Of a stretch of DNA of 64,000 nt, positions 18,151-26,384 are shown in pieces. The notes beneath the pieces were generated by a model. The model made no database searches. It had not been told where the DNA came from and worked only from the letters and a program-made list of their open reading frames with translations. How positions within the stretch are numbered: the stretch's first letter is position 1; each line of letters opens with the position of its first letter. The stretch comes from Massilia sp. KIM (GTDB lineage Bacteria > Pseudomonadota > Gammaproteobacteria > Burkholderiales > Burkholderiaceae_D): the NCBI RefSeq assembly GCF_002007115.1, contig NZ_MVAD01000001.1, positions 1,488,001-1,552,000 of the forward strand, in the 5' to 3' direction. A program made the position numbers and the translations under genes.

Positions 18151-21100
18151 TCAGCCGAAAGCGAAGTCGCCGACGGCGACCGAGGGCGTCCCCAGCAGCT
18201 CCACGACCATCTGCAGCTCGTCCGCCGCGACCAGGCTGTCGGCGCCGTTCGAGGTGAACAGGAACACCGCGCTGTCCTTGCCGTCACCGACCACGAACAA
18301 GGTTTGCGCGCCGGCGGTGTAGGCGGACTGCGCGCTGCCGATTGCCGTCGCCACGGTTTCCGCCGTCAATTCACCGCTGAGCTTGGTGGTCAGGATCACC
18401 AGTTCGGCACTCGCCGCGAATCCGCCCGGGCCGGTGCGCAGCACCGCCCCTTCGACCACGGCGTCGCCGTCGCCGATCCGGAAGGCGTCCTGCAGAACCC
18501 GCAGCTTGTCCGTACGGGTGACGAAGTCCGTCACCGTGTCGACGCCGATCGCGCTGTCGAGCACGAACACGTCCTTGCCGGCGCCGCCCGTCAAGCGGTC
18601 GGCCCCGTCCCCGCCGGCGATCATGTTGGCGCCGGCGTGGCCGATCAGCCGGTTGTCGAGCGCGTTGCCGCTCACGTCCACCGCGATGCCAGCCGCCGCG
18701 ACCACCACCGCCTCCTCGAGGTGCTCGGCAAGGGTGAAGGCGCCTTTCGCAGTAAAGGCAAGCGCGACGGTGTCCCTGCCCTCGCCCTCCCGCTCCACCA
18801 CCTTGTCGTTCCCCACATTGATGACATAGCGATCGTCGCCGAGGCCGCCTCGCAACGTATCGGCTCCGGCGCCACCGTCGAGCAGGTCGTCGCCATCCGT
18901 GCCGTCCAGCTCGTCGTTGCCGGCGGTGGCCAGGTTGTCCTGGAGCTCGGCCAGCGTGATTTCGCCTTCCGAGGTCACGAACTGCTCCACGTTGCGCACG
19001 CTGATCTGGATGCCGAGCACCTTGTTGACCAGTACCGTTTCCTCGAGCGAAGGCCGGCTGCGGACGTAATCGCCGAACTCGCCGGCCAGCATGAGAGTGT
19101 CCTGGCCGGCACCACCGTCGACCTTGCTCGCTCCCTTGCCGACGACCAGCTTGTCGTCACCATTGCCGCCCTCCAGCACATCGTTGCCGCCATGGCCGTC
19201 CAAAAAGTCGCCACCGTCCGCGCCACTCAGCTTGTCCGCGCCGGCGCCGCCGACGATGACGTTGGCCTGGGCGTTGCCGGTTCCGACGAAGCCCTTGGCG
19301 CCGGTGTAGTGCAGGGATTCGAGGTGATCGCCGAGCTTGTAGCTGCCCAGGTTCGTCCGCACCAGGTCGGCGCCTTCGCCGGCTGCCTCGACCACCACGT
19401 CGCTGGCGAGGTCGACCACGTAGGTGTCGTCGCCGGTGCCGCCGACCAGCTTGTCCTTGCCGGCGCCGCCGTCGAGAATGTCGTTACCGGCTCCGCCTTG
19501 CAGCAGGTTGGCGGCGGCATTGCCCACCAGGGTATTGTCCAGGCCGTTACCGAACAGGTTCACGGCGATCTTGGCTGAGGCGGTCACGCTTGCATGCTCG
19601 ACGTGATCGGCGAGCGTATAGCTGCCGGCGACGCGGAAGGCGACCTCGACCCGATCGGTCCCGCCATCCGCGAGCTCGGTGACGAGGTCGCCCGCCACGT
19701 CGACGACGTAACGGTCATTCCCGAGGCCCCCAAGCATGGCGTCGGCCCCGAGGCCGCCGTCGAGCAGGTCCGCGCCGTCCGTACCCACCAGGACATCGTC
19801 GCCGGCACTGGGGAGTGACAGCTGCACCTCGGCCAGGCTCCTGCTCCCATCGGCGAACACCACATGTTCGACATTGCGAAGGGTAATCGCATCCTTGGTC
19901 AGCTTATGCACCAGCAAGGTATCGGTGGCATTTGGCCGGCTGCGCTCGTAGTCGCCGAAGGCCCCGGACAGGTACGCGCTGTCCTCGCCCGCGCCTCCGT
20001 CGAGCAGGTCGGCGCCGCCTCCGGCATGCAAGGCATCGTCGCCCGTACCACCCAACAGACTGTCGTTGCCGCCAGCCCCGTACAGGGTGTCGTCGTCGGC
20101 GCCCCCATCGAGTTTGTCGCTGCCCTTGCCGCCGCGCAGGACGTCCTTGCCTGCATTGCCGGCGAGCCTGGCGCCGCCGTCGCCCCCGGCGATCTCATTC
20201 GCGCCCGCGTTGCCGTTCCCGGTGAAGGACTGGCTGCCGGTGTAGCGCAGGTTTTCCAGGTTGCTCCCCAGCGTATAGCTGGTCAGCGCGGTGTCGATCC
20301 GGTCGACGCCGCCGTCGACGCCTTCGACCACGAGGTCGGCGGCATCGACGATGTAGACGTCGTCGCCGGCGCCGCCGACCAGCGTGTCCTTGCCGCCCTT
20401 CCCGTCGAGGGCATCGTTGCCGGCCCCGCCGGTCAGGGTATTGGCGCCGGCATTGCCGGTCAGGCGGTTGTCCTGCGCGTTGCCGACCAGGTTGACGGCC
20501 AGCGTCCCGGCCGAGACGACAGTGGCGTTCTCGACGTGCGGCGACAGCGTATAGGTTCCGGCCGCGGTGAAGGCCACATCGACCTGGTCCGTGCCCTGGT
20601 TCTCCTTCTCGACAATGAGGTCGCCGGCGCGGTTGACGCGGTACAGGTCGTCGCCTTCTCCGCCGAGGAAGAAGTCCTCGCCGGGGGTGCCGTCGAAGCG
20701 GTCATTCCCGGATTTCACGGTCTCGCTGACGTGCACCGTGGTGAAGCCGCGCGCGTCGGTGATCGTAACGCGCAGCGCGATGTCCATGCCGGCCAGCAGG
20801 CTGCTGATCTCCAGCGTGTCCTCATAGGCCCAGGGAATCGGCGCGCCATTGGCAAGCCAGCGCACTTCCTGGAAGGAGACCCCGTCCGGGTCCGTGCTGC
20901 GGTAAGTGGCGTGCAGGGTGGCGCCCAGCGTCGGCGTCCCCGCGATGCTCATCTGCACTTGTGCGGGGCGATCCGGCGGTAATTGGAGCAATTCCTCCAT
21001 GGTGGCGTCGAGCGTCCCCAGCGCCAGTTCCAGCGAGCCTGGGCCCTTGATTCCAGTCAGGAATTCAGTACCGAGGCGCAAGCCGGCGTAGCCCGCATAC

Positions 21101-21582
21101 GCCTTCATCTCGGCCGGGGTATCGAGCGCGCCGACGAAGGCTTCGGCAGCCGCGATCTTACTGGCAAGCACAGTCGCATCGTCGCCAGCGGCGCCGTCGC
21201 TCAGCTCGCGGACCACATTGCCCAGGCCCATGAGCGGATCCGCATTCAAGCGTGCGATCCAGCCTGCCACCGTTTCCGCGTCCGGCGTGCGCTCGAACAA
21301 GGTCTGATAGATCCGGTCGATATTGTCCGGGTTAGTACGGTCGAAATACGGATACGGGAATTCGCGCGACACCGAAAGTTCGTAGCGCAGCATGCCGATC
21401 GAAAGCTCCTCGCCATACTCCTCGAAGATGCCCAACCAGCGGCTCAAGTTGGATGCGTCGACTGGACGTCCGAGATATTCAACGTAGGTTTTGACGATGG
21501 TCTGGAAGGGGGATTCCTGTTGCGCGCTCGCTTGCATGGACGACTCGGTGGGAGTGGAAGGAAAGCGCGGCCGCGCGCTCAT
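18151..21582 (-). CDS. DUF4214 / RTX calcium-binding exoprotein 2 (1143 aa)
   Basis: A shorter paralogue of the next gene. DUF4214 units lie at about residues 25-165 (VKTYVEYLGRPVD, then IYQTLFERTPD), an Ig-like domain at about 205-290, three RTX modules at about 295-1010, and the shared C-terminal secretion region to the end (DTVTDFVTRTDKLRV ... FAFG). Calcium outside the cell would drive folding of the nonapeptide repeats. Neither candidate start has a clear ribosome site: ATG 21582 is used here, ATG 21537 is equally possible. It is transcribed in the same direction as lpxO (upstream) and RTX gene 1 (175 bp downstream). Confidence 0.86.
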   Translation of the reverse strand: MSARPRFPSTPTESSMQASAQQESPFQTIVKTYVEYLGRPVDASNLSRWLGIFEEYGEELSIGMLRYELSVSREFPYPYFDRTNPDNIDRIYQTLFERTPDAETVAGWIARLNADPLMGLGNVVRELSDGAAGDDATVLASKIAAAEAFVGALDTPAEMKAYAGYAGLRLGTEFLTGIKGPGSLELALGTLDATMEELLQLPPDRPAQVQMSIAGTPTLGATLHATYRSTDPDGVSFQEVRWLANGAPIPWAYEDTLEISSLLAGMDIALRVTITDARGFTTVHVSETVKSGNDRFDGTPGEDFFLGGEGDDLYRVNRAGDLIVEKENQGTDQVDVAFTAAGTYTLSPHVENATVVSAGTLAVNLVGNAQDNRLTGNAGANTLTGGAGNDALDGKGGKDTLVGGAGDDVYIVDAADLVVEGVDGGVDRIDTALTSYTLGSNLENLRYTGSQSFTGNGNAGANEIAGGDGGARLAGNAGKDVLRGGKGSDKLDGGADDDTLYGAGGNDSLLGGTGDDALHAGGGADLLDGGAGEDSAYLSGAFGDYERSRPNATDTLLVHKLTKDAITLRNVEHVVFADGSRSLAEVQLSLPSAGDDVLVGTDGADLLDGGLGADAMLGGLGNDRYVVDVAGDLVTELADGGTDRVEVAFRVAGSYTLADHVEHASVTASAKIAVNLFGNGLDNTLVGNAAANLLQGGAGNDILDGGAGKDKLVGGTGDDTYVVDLASDVVVEAAGEGADLVRTNLGSYKLGDHLESLHYTGAKGFVGTGNAQANVIVGGAGADKLSGADGGDFLDGHGGNDVLEGGNGDDKLVVGKGASKVDGGAGQDTLMLAGEFGDYVRSRPSLEETVLVNKVLGIQISVRNVEQFVTSEGEITLAELQDNLATAGNDELDGTDGDDLLDGGAGADTLRGGLGDDRYVINVGNDKVVEREGEGRDTVALAFTAKGAFTLAEHLEEAVVVAAAGIAVDVSGNALDNRLIGHAGANMIAGGDGADRLTGGAGKDVFVLDSAIGVDTVTDFVTRTDKLRVLQDAFRIGDGDAVVEGAVLRTGPGGFAASAELVILTTKLSGELTAETVATAIGSAQSAYTAGAQTLFVVGDGKDSAVFLFTSNGADSLVAADELQMVVELLGTPSVAVGDFAFG

Positions 21583-21585
21583 GAA

Positions 21586-21604
21586 TATTGCATATGTAGC
21601 AATA
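21586..21604. promoter_or_regulatory. Dyad TATTGC-N7-GCAATA at the start of RTX gene 2
   Basis: Perfect 6-bp arms lie right against the first ATG of RTX gene 2, in an A/T-rich stretch that should hold the promoter. The left part, TATTGCATA, is identical to nine bases at 748-756. If this is an operator overlapping the promoter, translation more likely begins at the later ATG (21537). Confidence 0.35.
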
Positions 21605-21694
21605 GAGCGCGTATCTTAGCATTGATAGCGGGAAACGAATAGCCAGCGGCAGGCGCCGCTGCAACAGGGGAAATGCGGGAATTCCCCTCGTCAG

Positions 21695-21718
21695 GCCGCG
21701 CCTGTAGGCGCGGCTACC
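21695..21718 (-). repeat. GTAG-type REP-like hairpin between lpxO and RTX gene 2
   Basis: On the minus strand, GTAG is followed by a perfect stem GCCGCGCC/GGCGCGGC around a four-base loop. A GTAG head plus a GC-rich hairpin is the usual look of REP sequences mobilised by RAYT transposases. It may also end or attenuate lpxO transcripts. Confidence 0.45.
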
Positions 21719-21722
21719 GGGC

Positions 21723-22622
21723 TCAGACCCAGACGACGAAGGCGACCAGGGCCATGATCAGGGCGACCTTGGTGAGGTTGTAGGCGGTTTTGTTCCAGGC
21801 CTTGTAGCGGCGGCGGTACTGGCCGGCGTAATACGAGATACGGAACAGCTTGCTCACCAGGCCGACCTGGTCGCCGGTCTCGTTGGGAGAGGCGGCGGCG
21901 GTCATCATGGTGCGACCGAGCCAGCGGTTGACCGACTGCATCCAGCGGTAGCGCATCGGACGCTCGACGTCGCAGAACAGGATGATGCGGTCGCTCTCGC
22001 TGCCGTTGATCGCCCAGTGGATATAGGTTTCGTCGAAGACCACGCCCTGGCCGTCGCGCCAGCTGTGGCGCTCGCCATCCACCTCGATGAAGCAGCGGTC
22101 GTCGTTCGGCGTGGCCAGGCCCAGGTGGTAGCGCATCGAGCCGGCGAACGGATCGCGGTGCGGGTTCAGCTTGCCGCCCGGCGGCAACTCGGCGAACATC
22201 GCCGCCTTGACCGAGGGAATGGACTGCAGCAGCGCATAGGTCTGCGGGCAGAGGCGCTCGGCCGAGGGGTGGCTGGCGTCGTACCACTTCAGGTAGAAGC
22301 GCTTCCAGCCATTCTTGAAGAAGGAATTGAAGCCGGCGTCGTCGTTCTTTTCGGCCGCCTTGATCTTCTTGAGGGCGAGCAGGTTTTCGGCTTCGGCGCG
22401 GATCACCTGCCAGTTCTCCTGCAGGCGGGCCAGTTCGGGGAATTCGCTCACGGGGATGAAGGGCTTGGCCGGCACCCGCGAGAACTTGTGCATGAAGATG
22501 TTAATCGGCGCCATGAACGACGAATGATCGAACAACTGGCGGCGAAACGGCAGGCGCACGCGCCCGCGAAAATGGATGTGCAGGATCGACAACAGATAGA
22601 AACCCACGACAACCCACTTCAT
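21723..22622 (-). CDS. lpxO: Lipid A 2-hydroxylase LpxO (Fe(II)/2-oxoglutarate dioxygenase)
   Basis: A 299-residue aspartyl/asparaginyl beta-hydroxylase-type enzyme anchored by an N-terminal helix (VVVGFYLLSILHIHFRG) and a C-terminal one. Length and motifs match LpxO: QLFDHSSFMAPINIFM, DAGFNSFFKNGWKRFYLKWY, and the HRDPFAGSMRYHLGL iron/2OG site with His155. A second His lies in DETYIHWA, and an Arg follows in SDRIILF. LpxO adds a 2-hydroxyl to a secondary acyl chain of lipid A at the cytoplasmic face of the inner membrane. GGAGG lies five bases before the ATG at 22622; the ATG four codons earlier overlaps it. Confidence 0.9.
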   Translation of the reverse strand: MKWVVVGFYLLSILHIHFRGRVRLPFRRQLFDHSSFMAPINIFMHKFSRVPAKPFIPVSEFPELARLQENWQVIRAEAENLLALKKIKAAEKNDDAGFNSFFKNGWKRFYLKWYDASHPSAERLCPQTYALLQSIPSVKAAMFAELPPGGKLNPHRDPFAGSMRYHLGLATPNDDRCFIEVDGERHSWRDGQGVVFDETYIHWAINGSESDRIILFCDVERPMRYRWMQSVNRWLGRTMMTAAASPNETGDQVGLVSKLFRISYYAGQYRRRYKAWNKTAYNLTKVALIMALVAFVVWV

Positions 22623-22799
22623 TACGTCCTCCATCTCAGCCGATTCGACGGCTGGCTTGCTTGATCAAGGACGCAGGATACCATAACGGCCGTGCAGCGG
22701 TGGGGGCTGGGCCGACATCGACGGCAACGTGAAGCGCCGGATACACACTCCGGCGCGCGCCACCGGCCCGGTTGCCTCGGGCCGGCCGCCGGCTGCAGC

Positions 22800-23027
22800 T
22801 TAGTGCAGCACGGAGGTCATTGCATAGCCTTTTTCGGCGATCTGACCGCTGAGGTTATTGATGTCGAAATCCGGCAATTCGCTGGCATCGTCCTCGACTT
22901 CGACGGCCCTGGCCTCGATCTGCCAATCCGTATTGGTGGCCTCTTCAGGAATGTTCTTCGCTTCGGGTACAGCCAAATACGAGTATTTGCCGTCGCTTTC
23001 TGGTCTGCGGTAAATATCCAGGCGCAT
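22800..23027 (-). CDS. Small acidic protein (DUF6139-like)
   Basis: A 75-residue protein starting MRLDIYRRPESDGKYSYLAVPEAKNIPEEATNTDW in outline, with an acidic middle (VEVEDDASELPDFDI). It resembles the small DUF6139 proteins of Burkholderiales, whose function is unknown; the family name is from memory and tentative. AGAGGA precedes the ATG, and it stands alone, preceded by a terminator for upstream transcripts, so it should have its own promoter in the short gap, or rely on read-through. Confidence 0.75.
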   Translation of the reverse strand: MRLDIYRRPESDGKYSYLAVPEAKNIPEEATNTDWQIEARAVEVEDDASELPDFDINNLSGQIAEKGYAMTSVLH

Positions 23028-23044
23028 AGTCTTTTCCTCTAGTC

Positions 23045-23072
23045 AAAAACCCGCTTTCCGGATGAAAGCGGG
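23045..23072 (-). terminator. Rho-independent terminator of the small membrane protein gene
   Basis: On the minus strand a perfect 9-bp stem, CCCGCTTTC/GAAAGCGGG with a five-base loop, is followed by TTTTT. It ends transcripts arriving from the gene at 23138-23338. Confidence 0.8.
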
Positions 23073-23137
23073 CAGTTCCACAGTAGAAGATCCGGATGCT
23101 GTCGTCTGTTAATTAGACCACACTCAACCGAGCGCCC

Positions 23138-23338
23138 TCATCTGCCTGGAGAGTGACCCAGGACCCGGGCCGGCAGCATGACGATAGCGCGCAGCAACTC
23201 GAACACGGCCTCGACGCCGACGCCGAGCAGGCGGAAAGGCAGCAGCAGGAGCCAGACCAGCGGGTAGAGGACCAGGGCCAGCAGGGCGATCGGCCAGCAC
23301 AGGAAGAGCAGCAGCAGCCACACCAGGAAACTCAGCAT
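23138..23338 (-). CDS. Small two-helix inner-membrane protein (66 aa)
   Basis: The product is almost wholly hydrophobic: two helices (LSFLVWLLLLFLCWPIALLA and VLYPLVWLLLLPF), then an amphipathic tail ending in HSPGR. TTGGAGCG precedes the ATG at 23338, and a terminator follows the gene, which supports expression. A longer in-frame reading to 23686 runs through repeats and was not used. No function is known. Confidence 0.7.
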   Translation of the reverse strand: MLSFLVWLLLLFLCWPIALLALVLYPLVWLLLLPFRLLGVGVEAVFELLRAIVMLPARVLGHSPGR

Positions 23339-23505
23339 TGTTCGCTCCAATTCGTCAGAGGGCATGGCCACTCTATGCACGCTGGGGCGCGGGCTCAAAC
23401 TGCTTGCGACGGATGGTGGAAAAGGCGGGGTGAGTGGTGGAAATAGGCGGGTGGGCGGGGGACGCTCAGGGCCTGTCGGCAAACCTAGGTGTCCGCCTAC
23501 GTGGG

Positions 23506-23597
23506 AAGTCGTTCCCTGCACTGCTGCAAAGTCGGTCCCGGCAGCGCCGGTAAGTCGTTCCCAACAGTGCTGCATAGTCGGTCCCGGCAGTGCCGGG
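23506..23597. repeat. Two tandem 46-bp units ending in a hairpin
   Basis: Units 23506-23551 and 23552-23597 both begin AAGTCGTTCCC and contain AGTCGGTCCCGGCAG near their ends, with a few mismatches between. The end of unit 2 runs into a perfect 10-bp inverted repeat, GGTCCCGGCA/TGCCGGGACC (23580-23600). Confidence 0.75.
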
Positions 23598-23639
23598 ACC
23601 AACGATATTGGGCAAGGGGTAAGAGTCGAGCATTCAAAC

Positions 23640-23669
23640 CGTCGTTCCCGCGCAGGCGGGAACCCAAGT
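23640..23669 (+). repeat. REP-like 30-bp unit, single copy
   Basis: Starts CGTCGTTCCCGCG and ends GGAACCCAAGT, with an internal GC-rich stem. It matches the 30-bp units found as inverted pairs at 53156-53243 and 59296-59379. Confidence 0.75.
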
Positions 23670-23687
23670 TCGCCCCCTACCCGCAAC

Positions 23688-24602
23688 TCAAGCGTAAGCC
23701 GCCACCCTCGCCTCCACTTCGCGATTCACCACCTGCGTCTGGATCGACGCCTGCAGCGAGGGAATCGACCCGCCTGCGCGATACTGGAAGGCCACCCGCA
23801 GCAGGTCGCCCGCCTGCACCTGCAGCGGCTGGGCCAGCGGCAGGGTCATGTAATGGTTCAGCCAGTCGATCGTGGTCGACTGCTCCTGCACCACCGCCAG
23901 CACGTTCTTGGTGATGAAGCGCATCGCATTGAGCGTGCCGCTCTTCTCGATCACCATCGAGCCTTCGTAGGCGATCTGGGTGTCGACCGGCTGCTGGAAG
24001 TCCATGATGCTGTACACCGCCGGCTGCCCCAGCTCGAGCGTGCCCGGATACACGACGCCGGTTTCCTGGAACTGGACGATCGGGGCGTAGAAGCCCTCGA
24101 AGTCGTATTCCTGCTGGATGGGCTGGGCCGCCATGATGACGGCTTCCGGCATGAACAGCGGCAGCGGGCCGCCGAAGCGCGCCAGATAGCGGCGCTTGAA
24201 GGATTCGATGACTTCGACCTGCTTTTCACGCAGCATGCCCACGTGGATCATCTCGCAGATCACCACATCCACCGGCTCCGGCGGCAGGTAATCGAAGGCG
24301 TCCGCATGGACCACCTCGACCTTGTGGCCGTTGGGATTGATCGCCAGGAACTTGCGCGCCTCGCGCACCATGTCCGGGTTGTACTCGACGCAGTAGACCT
24401 TGCTGGCCTGCTGGGCCGCGAAGAAAGACAGCACCCCGGTGCCACCGCCCAGTTCCAGCACCTTGGCGCCGGGGAAGACGGAGTAATGGATGGCGGATTT
24501 GAAGCTGTGCATCCGGTTCTGGTCCATCAGCATATTGTGATGGTAGTGGACCGGGATAAACTGCCCCAGGTAGCAGCTTTCGATTTCGCGTTCGTTCAGC
24601 AT
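23688..24602 (-). CDS. PRMT-like class I SAM-dependent methyltransferase
   Basis: A 304-residue protein with the layout of arginine N-methyltransferases: N-terminal YHHNMLMDQNRMHSFKSAI (the PRMT YHxxMLxDxxR helix), SAM motif VLELGGGTGVLSFFAA, acidic strand end VYCVEYN, HADAFDYLP, and CEMIHVGMLREKQ, which sits where PRMTs have the substrate-guanidinium double-Glu loop. A beta-barrel-like C-terminal half follows. It may methylate protein arginines or a small molecule; the true substrate is unknown. AAGGACA precedes the ATG. It is on the same strand as the genes to its right but separated by 117 bp. Confidence 0.72.
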   Translation of the reverse strand: MLNEREIESCYLGQFIPVHYHHNMLMDQNRMHSFKSAIHYSVFPGAKVLELGGGTGVLSFFAAQQASKVYCVEYNPDMVREARKFLAINPNGHKVEVVHADAFDYLPPEPVDVVICEMIHVGMLREKQVEVIESFKRRYLARFGGPLPLFMPEAVIMAAQPIQQEYDFEGFYAPIVQFQETGVVYPGTLELGQPAVYSIMDFQQPVDTQIAYEGSMVIEKSGTLNAMRFITKNVLAVVQEQSTTIDWLNHYMTLPLAQPLQVQAGDLLRVAFQYRAGGSIPSLQASIQTQVVNREVEARVAAYA

Positions 24603-24719
24603 GATTGTCCTTGTCGTACGGAGGTGTACCGTAGCGCCATTATGGACAAGCAGGCATCGCGGGAAAACGCGGAGCTGCGGGGTGTTTACCGTCTAGTTCC
24701 GTGGTGAAACTTCAGGGCC

Positions 24720-25388
24720 TCAAGGCTTGAAGCCGGAAATGGCGCCCGCGAGCTCGCTGCGCCCTGCCCGCTCGGCGATCTGGGCGGCGGTCAAGCCTTC
24801 GCCATTCTTCAGGCCGGCCTTGGCGCCGCGCCGCAGCAGGAGCAGGGCCGTCGCCTCCTGCCCTTCGCGGGCAGCCATCATCAGCGGCGTATAGGCGCCG
24901 CTCGCGCGCGGCGAGGGTGTGTCCAGCCGGGCGCCGCGCTCGATCAGCAGTTGCGCGATCTCCGCGTCGCCGGCGGCGGCGGCGTAGTGCAGCGGCGTCC
25001 AGCCGGCGCGGTTGACGGCCGCGCCCTTGGCCAGCAGCGCCTGCACGGCTTGCTTGTTGCGCTTGAAGGCCGCCATCATCAGCGCCGTGTTGCCATTGGC
25101 CGCCTGGGCATTCAGGTCGGTGCCCGGGTGGGCCAGCAACACTTCCAATACCCGCATCGAGCCCTCGCGCGCAGCCAGCACCAGGGCCGGCTCGCCACCC
25201 ACCGGATTGATCTCGTTGGCGTTCACCACCGCGCCCACCATCTGGGCCACCGTGCGCTGGTCGTCGACCTGCACCGCGCGGAAGAAGGCCGCCACCTGGG
25301 CCGGCGTCGGCGCTTCCACGCCCCGGGCCAGCGGCAGCACGCCGGCGAACAGCCCGGCAAGGACGAACACGCGGCGGGTCGTGGGCAT
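24720..25388 (-). CDS. Exported ankyrin-repeat protein
   Basis: A 222-residue protein with an N-terminal signal peptide (RRVFVLAGLFAGVLPLARG) and about four ankyrin repeats from residue 65 on: EPALVLAAREGSMRVLEVLL, NTALMMAAFKRNKQAVQALL, TPLHYAAAAGDAEIAQLLI and TPLMMAAREGQEATALLLL. Ankyrin stacks bind other proteins, here in the periplasm. Its ATG follows the tatD stop with one base between, so the two are translationally linked. This tatD-ankyrin pair is common in Oxalobacteraceae, but I infer no function from it. Confidence 0.85.
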   Translation of the reverse strand: MPTTRRVFVLAGLFAGVLPLARGVEAPTPAQVAAFFRAVQVDDQRTVAQMVGAVVNANEINPVGGEPALVLAAREGSMRVLEVLLAHPGTDLNAQAANGNTALMMAAFKRNKQAVQALLAKGAAVNRAGWTPLHYAAAAGDAEIAQLLIERGARLDTPSPRASGAYTPLMMAAREGQEATALLLLRRGAKAGLKNGEGLTAAQIAERAGRSELAGAISGFKP

Positions 25389-25389
25389 G

Positions 25390-26172
25390 TCAGGGCCTCG
25401 CGGTCTGGAACAGGTTGAAGAAGTTTTCGCTGGTCTGGCTGGCCACGTCGCGCAGCGGGACGCCCTTCAGGGTCGCGATGAACTCGGCCACGTGGGCGAC
25501 ATAGCCCGGCTCGTTCATCTTGCCGCGGAAAGGCACCGGCGCCAGGTAGGGCGAATCGGTCTCGATCAGCATGCGCTCGAGCGGCACGGCCCTGGCGACC
25601 TCCTGCAGTTCGCGGGCGCTCTTGAAGGTGACGATGCCCGAGAACGAGATGTAGAAGCCCTGGGCCATCGCCGCCTCGGCCACTTCCAGCGATTCGGTGA
25701 AGCAGTGCATCACCCCGGCCACGCCGCCCGCATCGGTGCCCGCGCCCTCTTCCTTCATGATGCGGATGGTGTCGGCGCTGGCCGAGCGCGTGTGGATGAT
25801 CAGCGGCTTGCGGGTCTCTCTCGAAGCGCGGATGTGGGTGCGGAAGCGTTCGCGCTGCCACTCCAGGTCGCCTTCGAGACGGTAATAGTCGAGGCCGGTC
25901 TCGCCGATGGCGACGATCTTCGGGTGATCGGCCAGTTCGACCAGTTGCTGCACGCTCGGTTCGGGCGTGTCTTCATAGTCGGGATGCACGCCGACCGAGG
26001 CGAGAATATGCGGATGCTGCTCGGCCAGGGCCAGCACCTGGGGGAAGTCGGGCAGGTCGACCGAGACGCAGAGCGCATGCGTGACCTTGTTCTCGGCCAT
26101 CTTGGCCAGAATCTCGGGCATCCGGGCAGCCAACTCCGGGAAATTGATGTGGCAATGGGAATCGATAAACAT
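25390..26172 (-). CDS. tatD: TatD-family metal-dependent DNase
   Basis: A 260-residue TIM-barrel hydrolase with the TatD metal ligands in order: DSHCHIN (His6, His8), GETGLDYY, IIHTRS, MHCFTE and ETDSPYLAP. TatD enzymes are cytosolic 3'-5' exonucleases acting on DNA, with some roles in repair and in D-aminoacyl-tRNA deacylation. The start at 26172 begins at the barrel's first strand; the frame is open further upstream, but that part is not protein-like. In related genomes tatD usually follows pilZ; here three genes lie between them. Confidence 0.9.
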   Translation of the reverse strand: MFIDSHCHINFPELAARMPEILAKMAENKVTHALCVSVDLPDFPQVLALAEQHPHILASVGVHPDYEDTPEPSVQQLVELADHPKIVAIGETGLDYYRLEGDLEWQRERFRTHIRASRETRKPLIIHTRSASADTIRIMKEEGAGTDAGGVAGVMHCFTESLEVAEAAMAQGFYISFSGIVTFKSARELQEVARAVPLERMLIETDSPYLAPVPFRGKMNEPGYVAHVAEFIATLKGVPLRDVASQTSENFFNLFQTARP

Positions 26173-26384
26173 CCCGCTATTGTAATCGAGCCCGCGCCCT
26201 CCCATCGCGCGGGGCGGTGGCCTGGCCCCTGTGCGCCAGATGGGTTCAAGCCAAGCCGGTCGGACACCGGCGAGGGTTGGCGATACGGGCAAACCGATAG
26301 CTGGAGGATTGGCGCCGCGCACAGCGCCCAAGGCTGGCGGTTTCGCGGCGGCTCGGGCCGAACTTGCTTGTCCCGCGCAGCCCC

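Larger units (their letters stand above)
23339..23687. other. Repeat-rich intergenic region
   Basis: About 350 bp between two minus-strand genes with no convincing coding frame. It holds a 46-bp imperfect tandem repeat (23506-23597), a perfect inverted repeat at 23580-23600, and one 30-bp REP-like unit (23640-23669). The promoter of the small membrane protein gene should lie at its left end. Confidence 0.65.

Noticed and set aside
12342..21582. Regularly spaced short DNA repeats that could suggest a CRISPR array
   Set aside because: The period is 27 bases, equal to the nine-residue RTX motif, with no unique spacers and no cas genes. The repeats are coding.
21723..22622. Idea that the hydroxylase beside the RTX genes modifies their Asp/Asn residues
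   Set aside because: The protein matches lipid A hydroxylase LpxO in length, membrane anchors and motifs (His155), so the neighbour relation alone does not support a protein substrate.
23339..23686. Extended form of the 66-residue membrane protein
   Set aside because: The extension translates repeats and hairpins, and a good ribosome site precedes the ATG at 23338.
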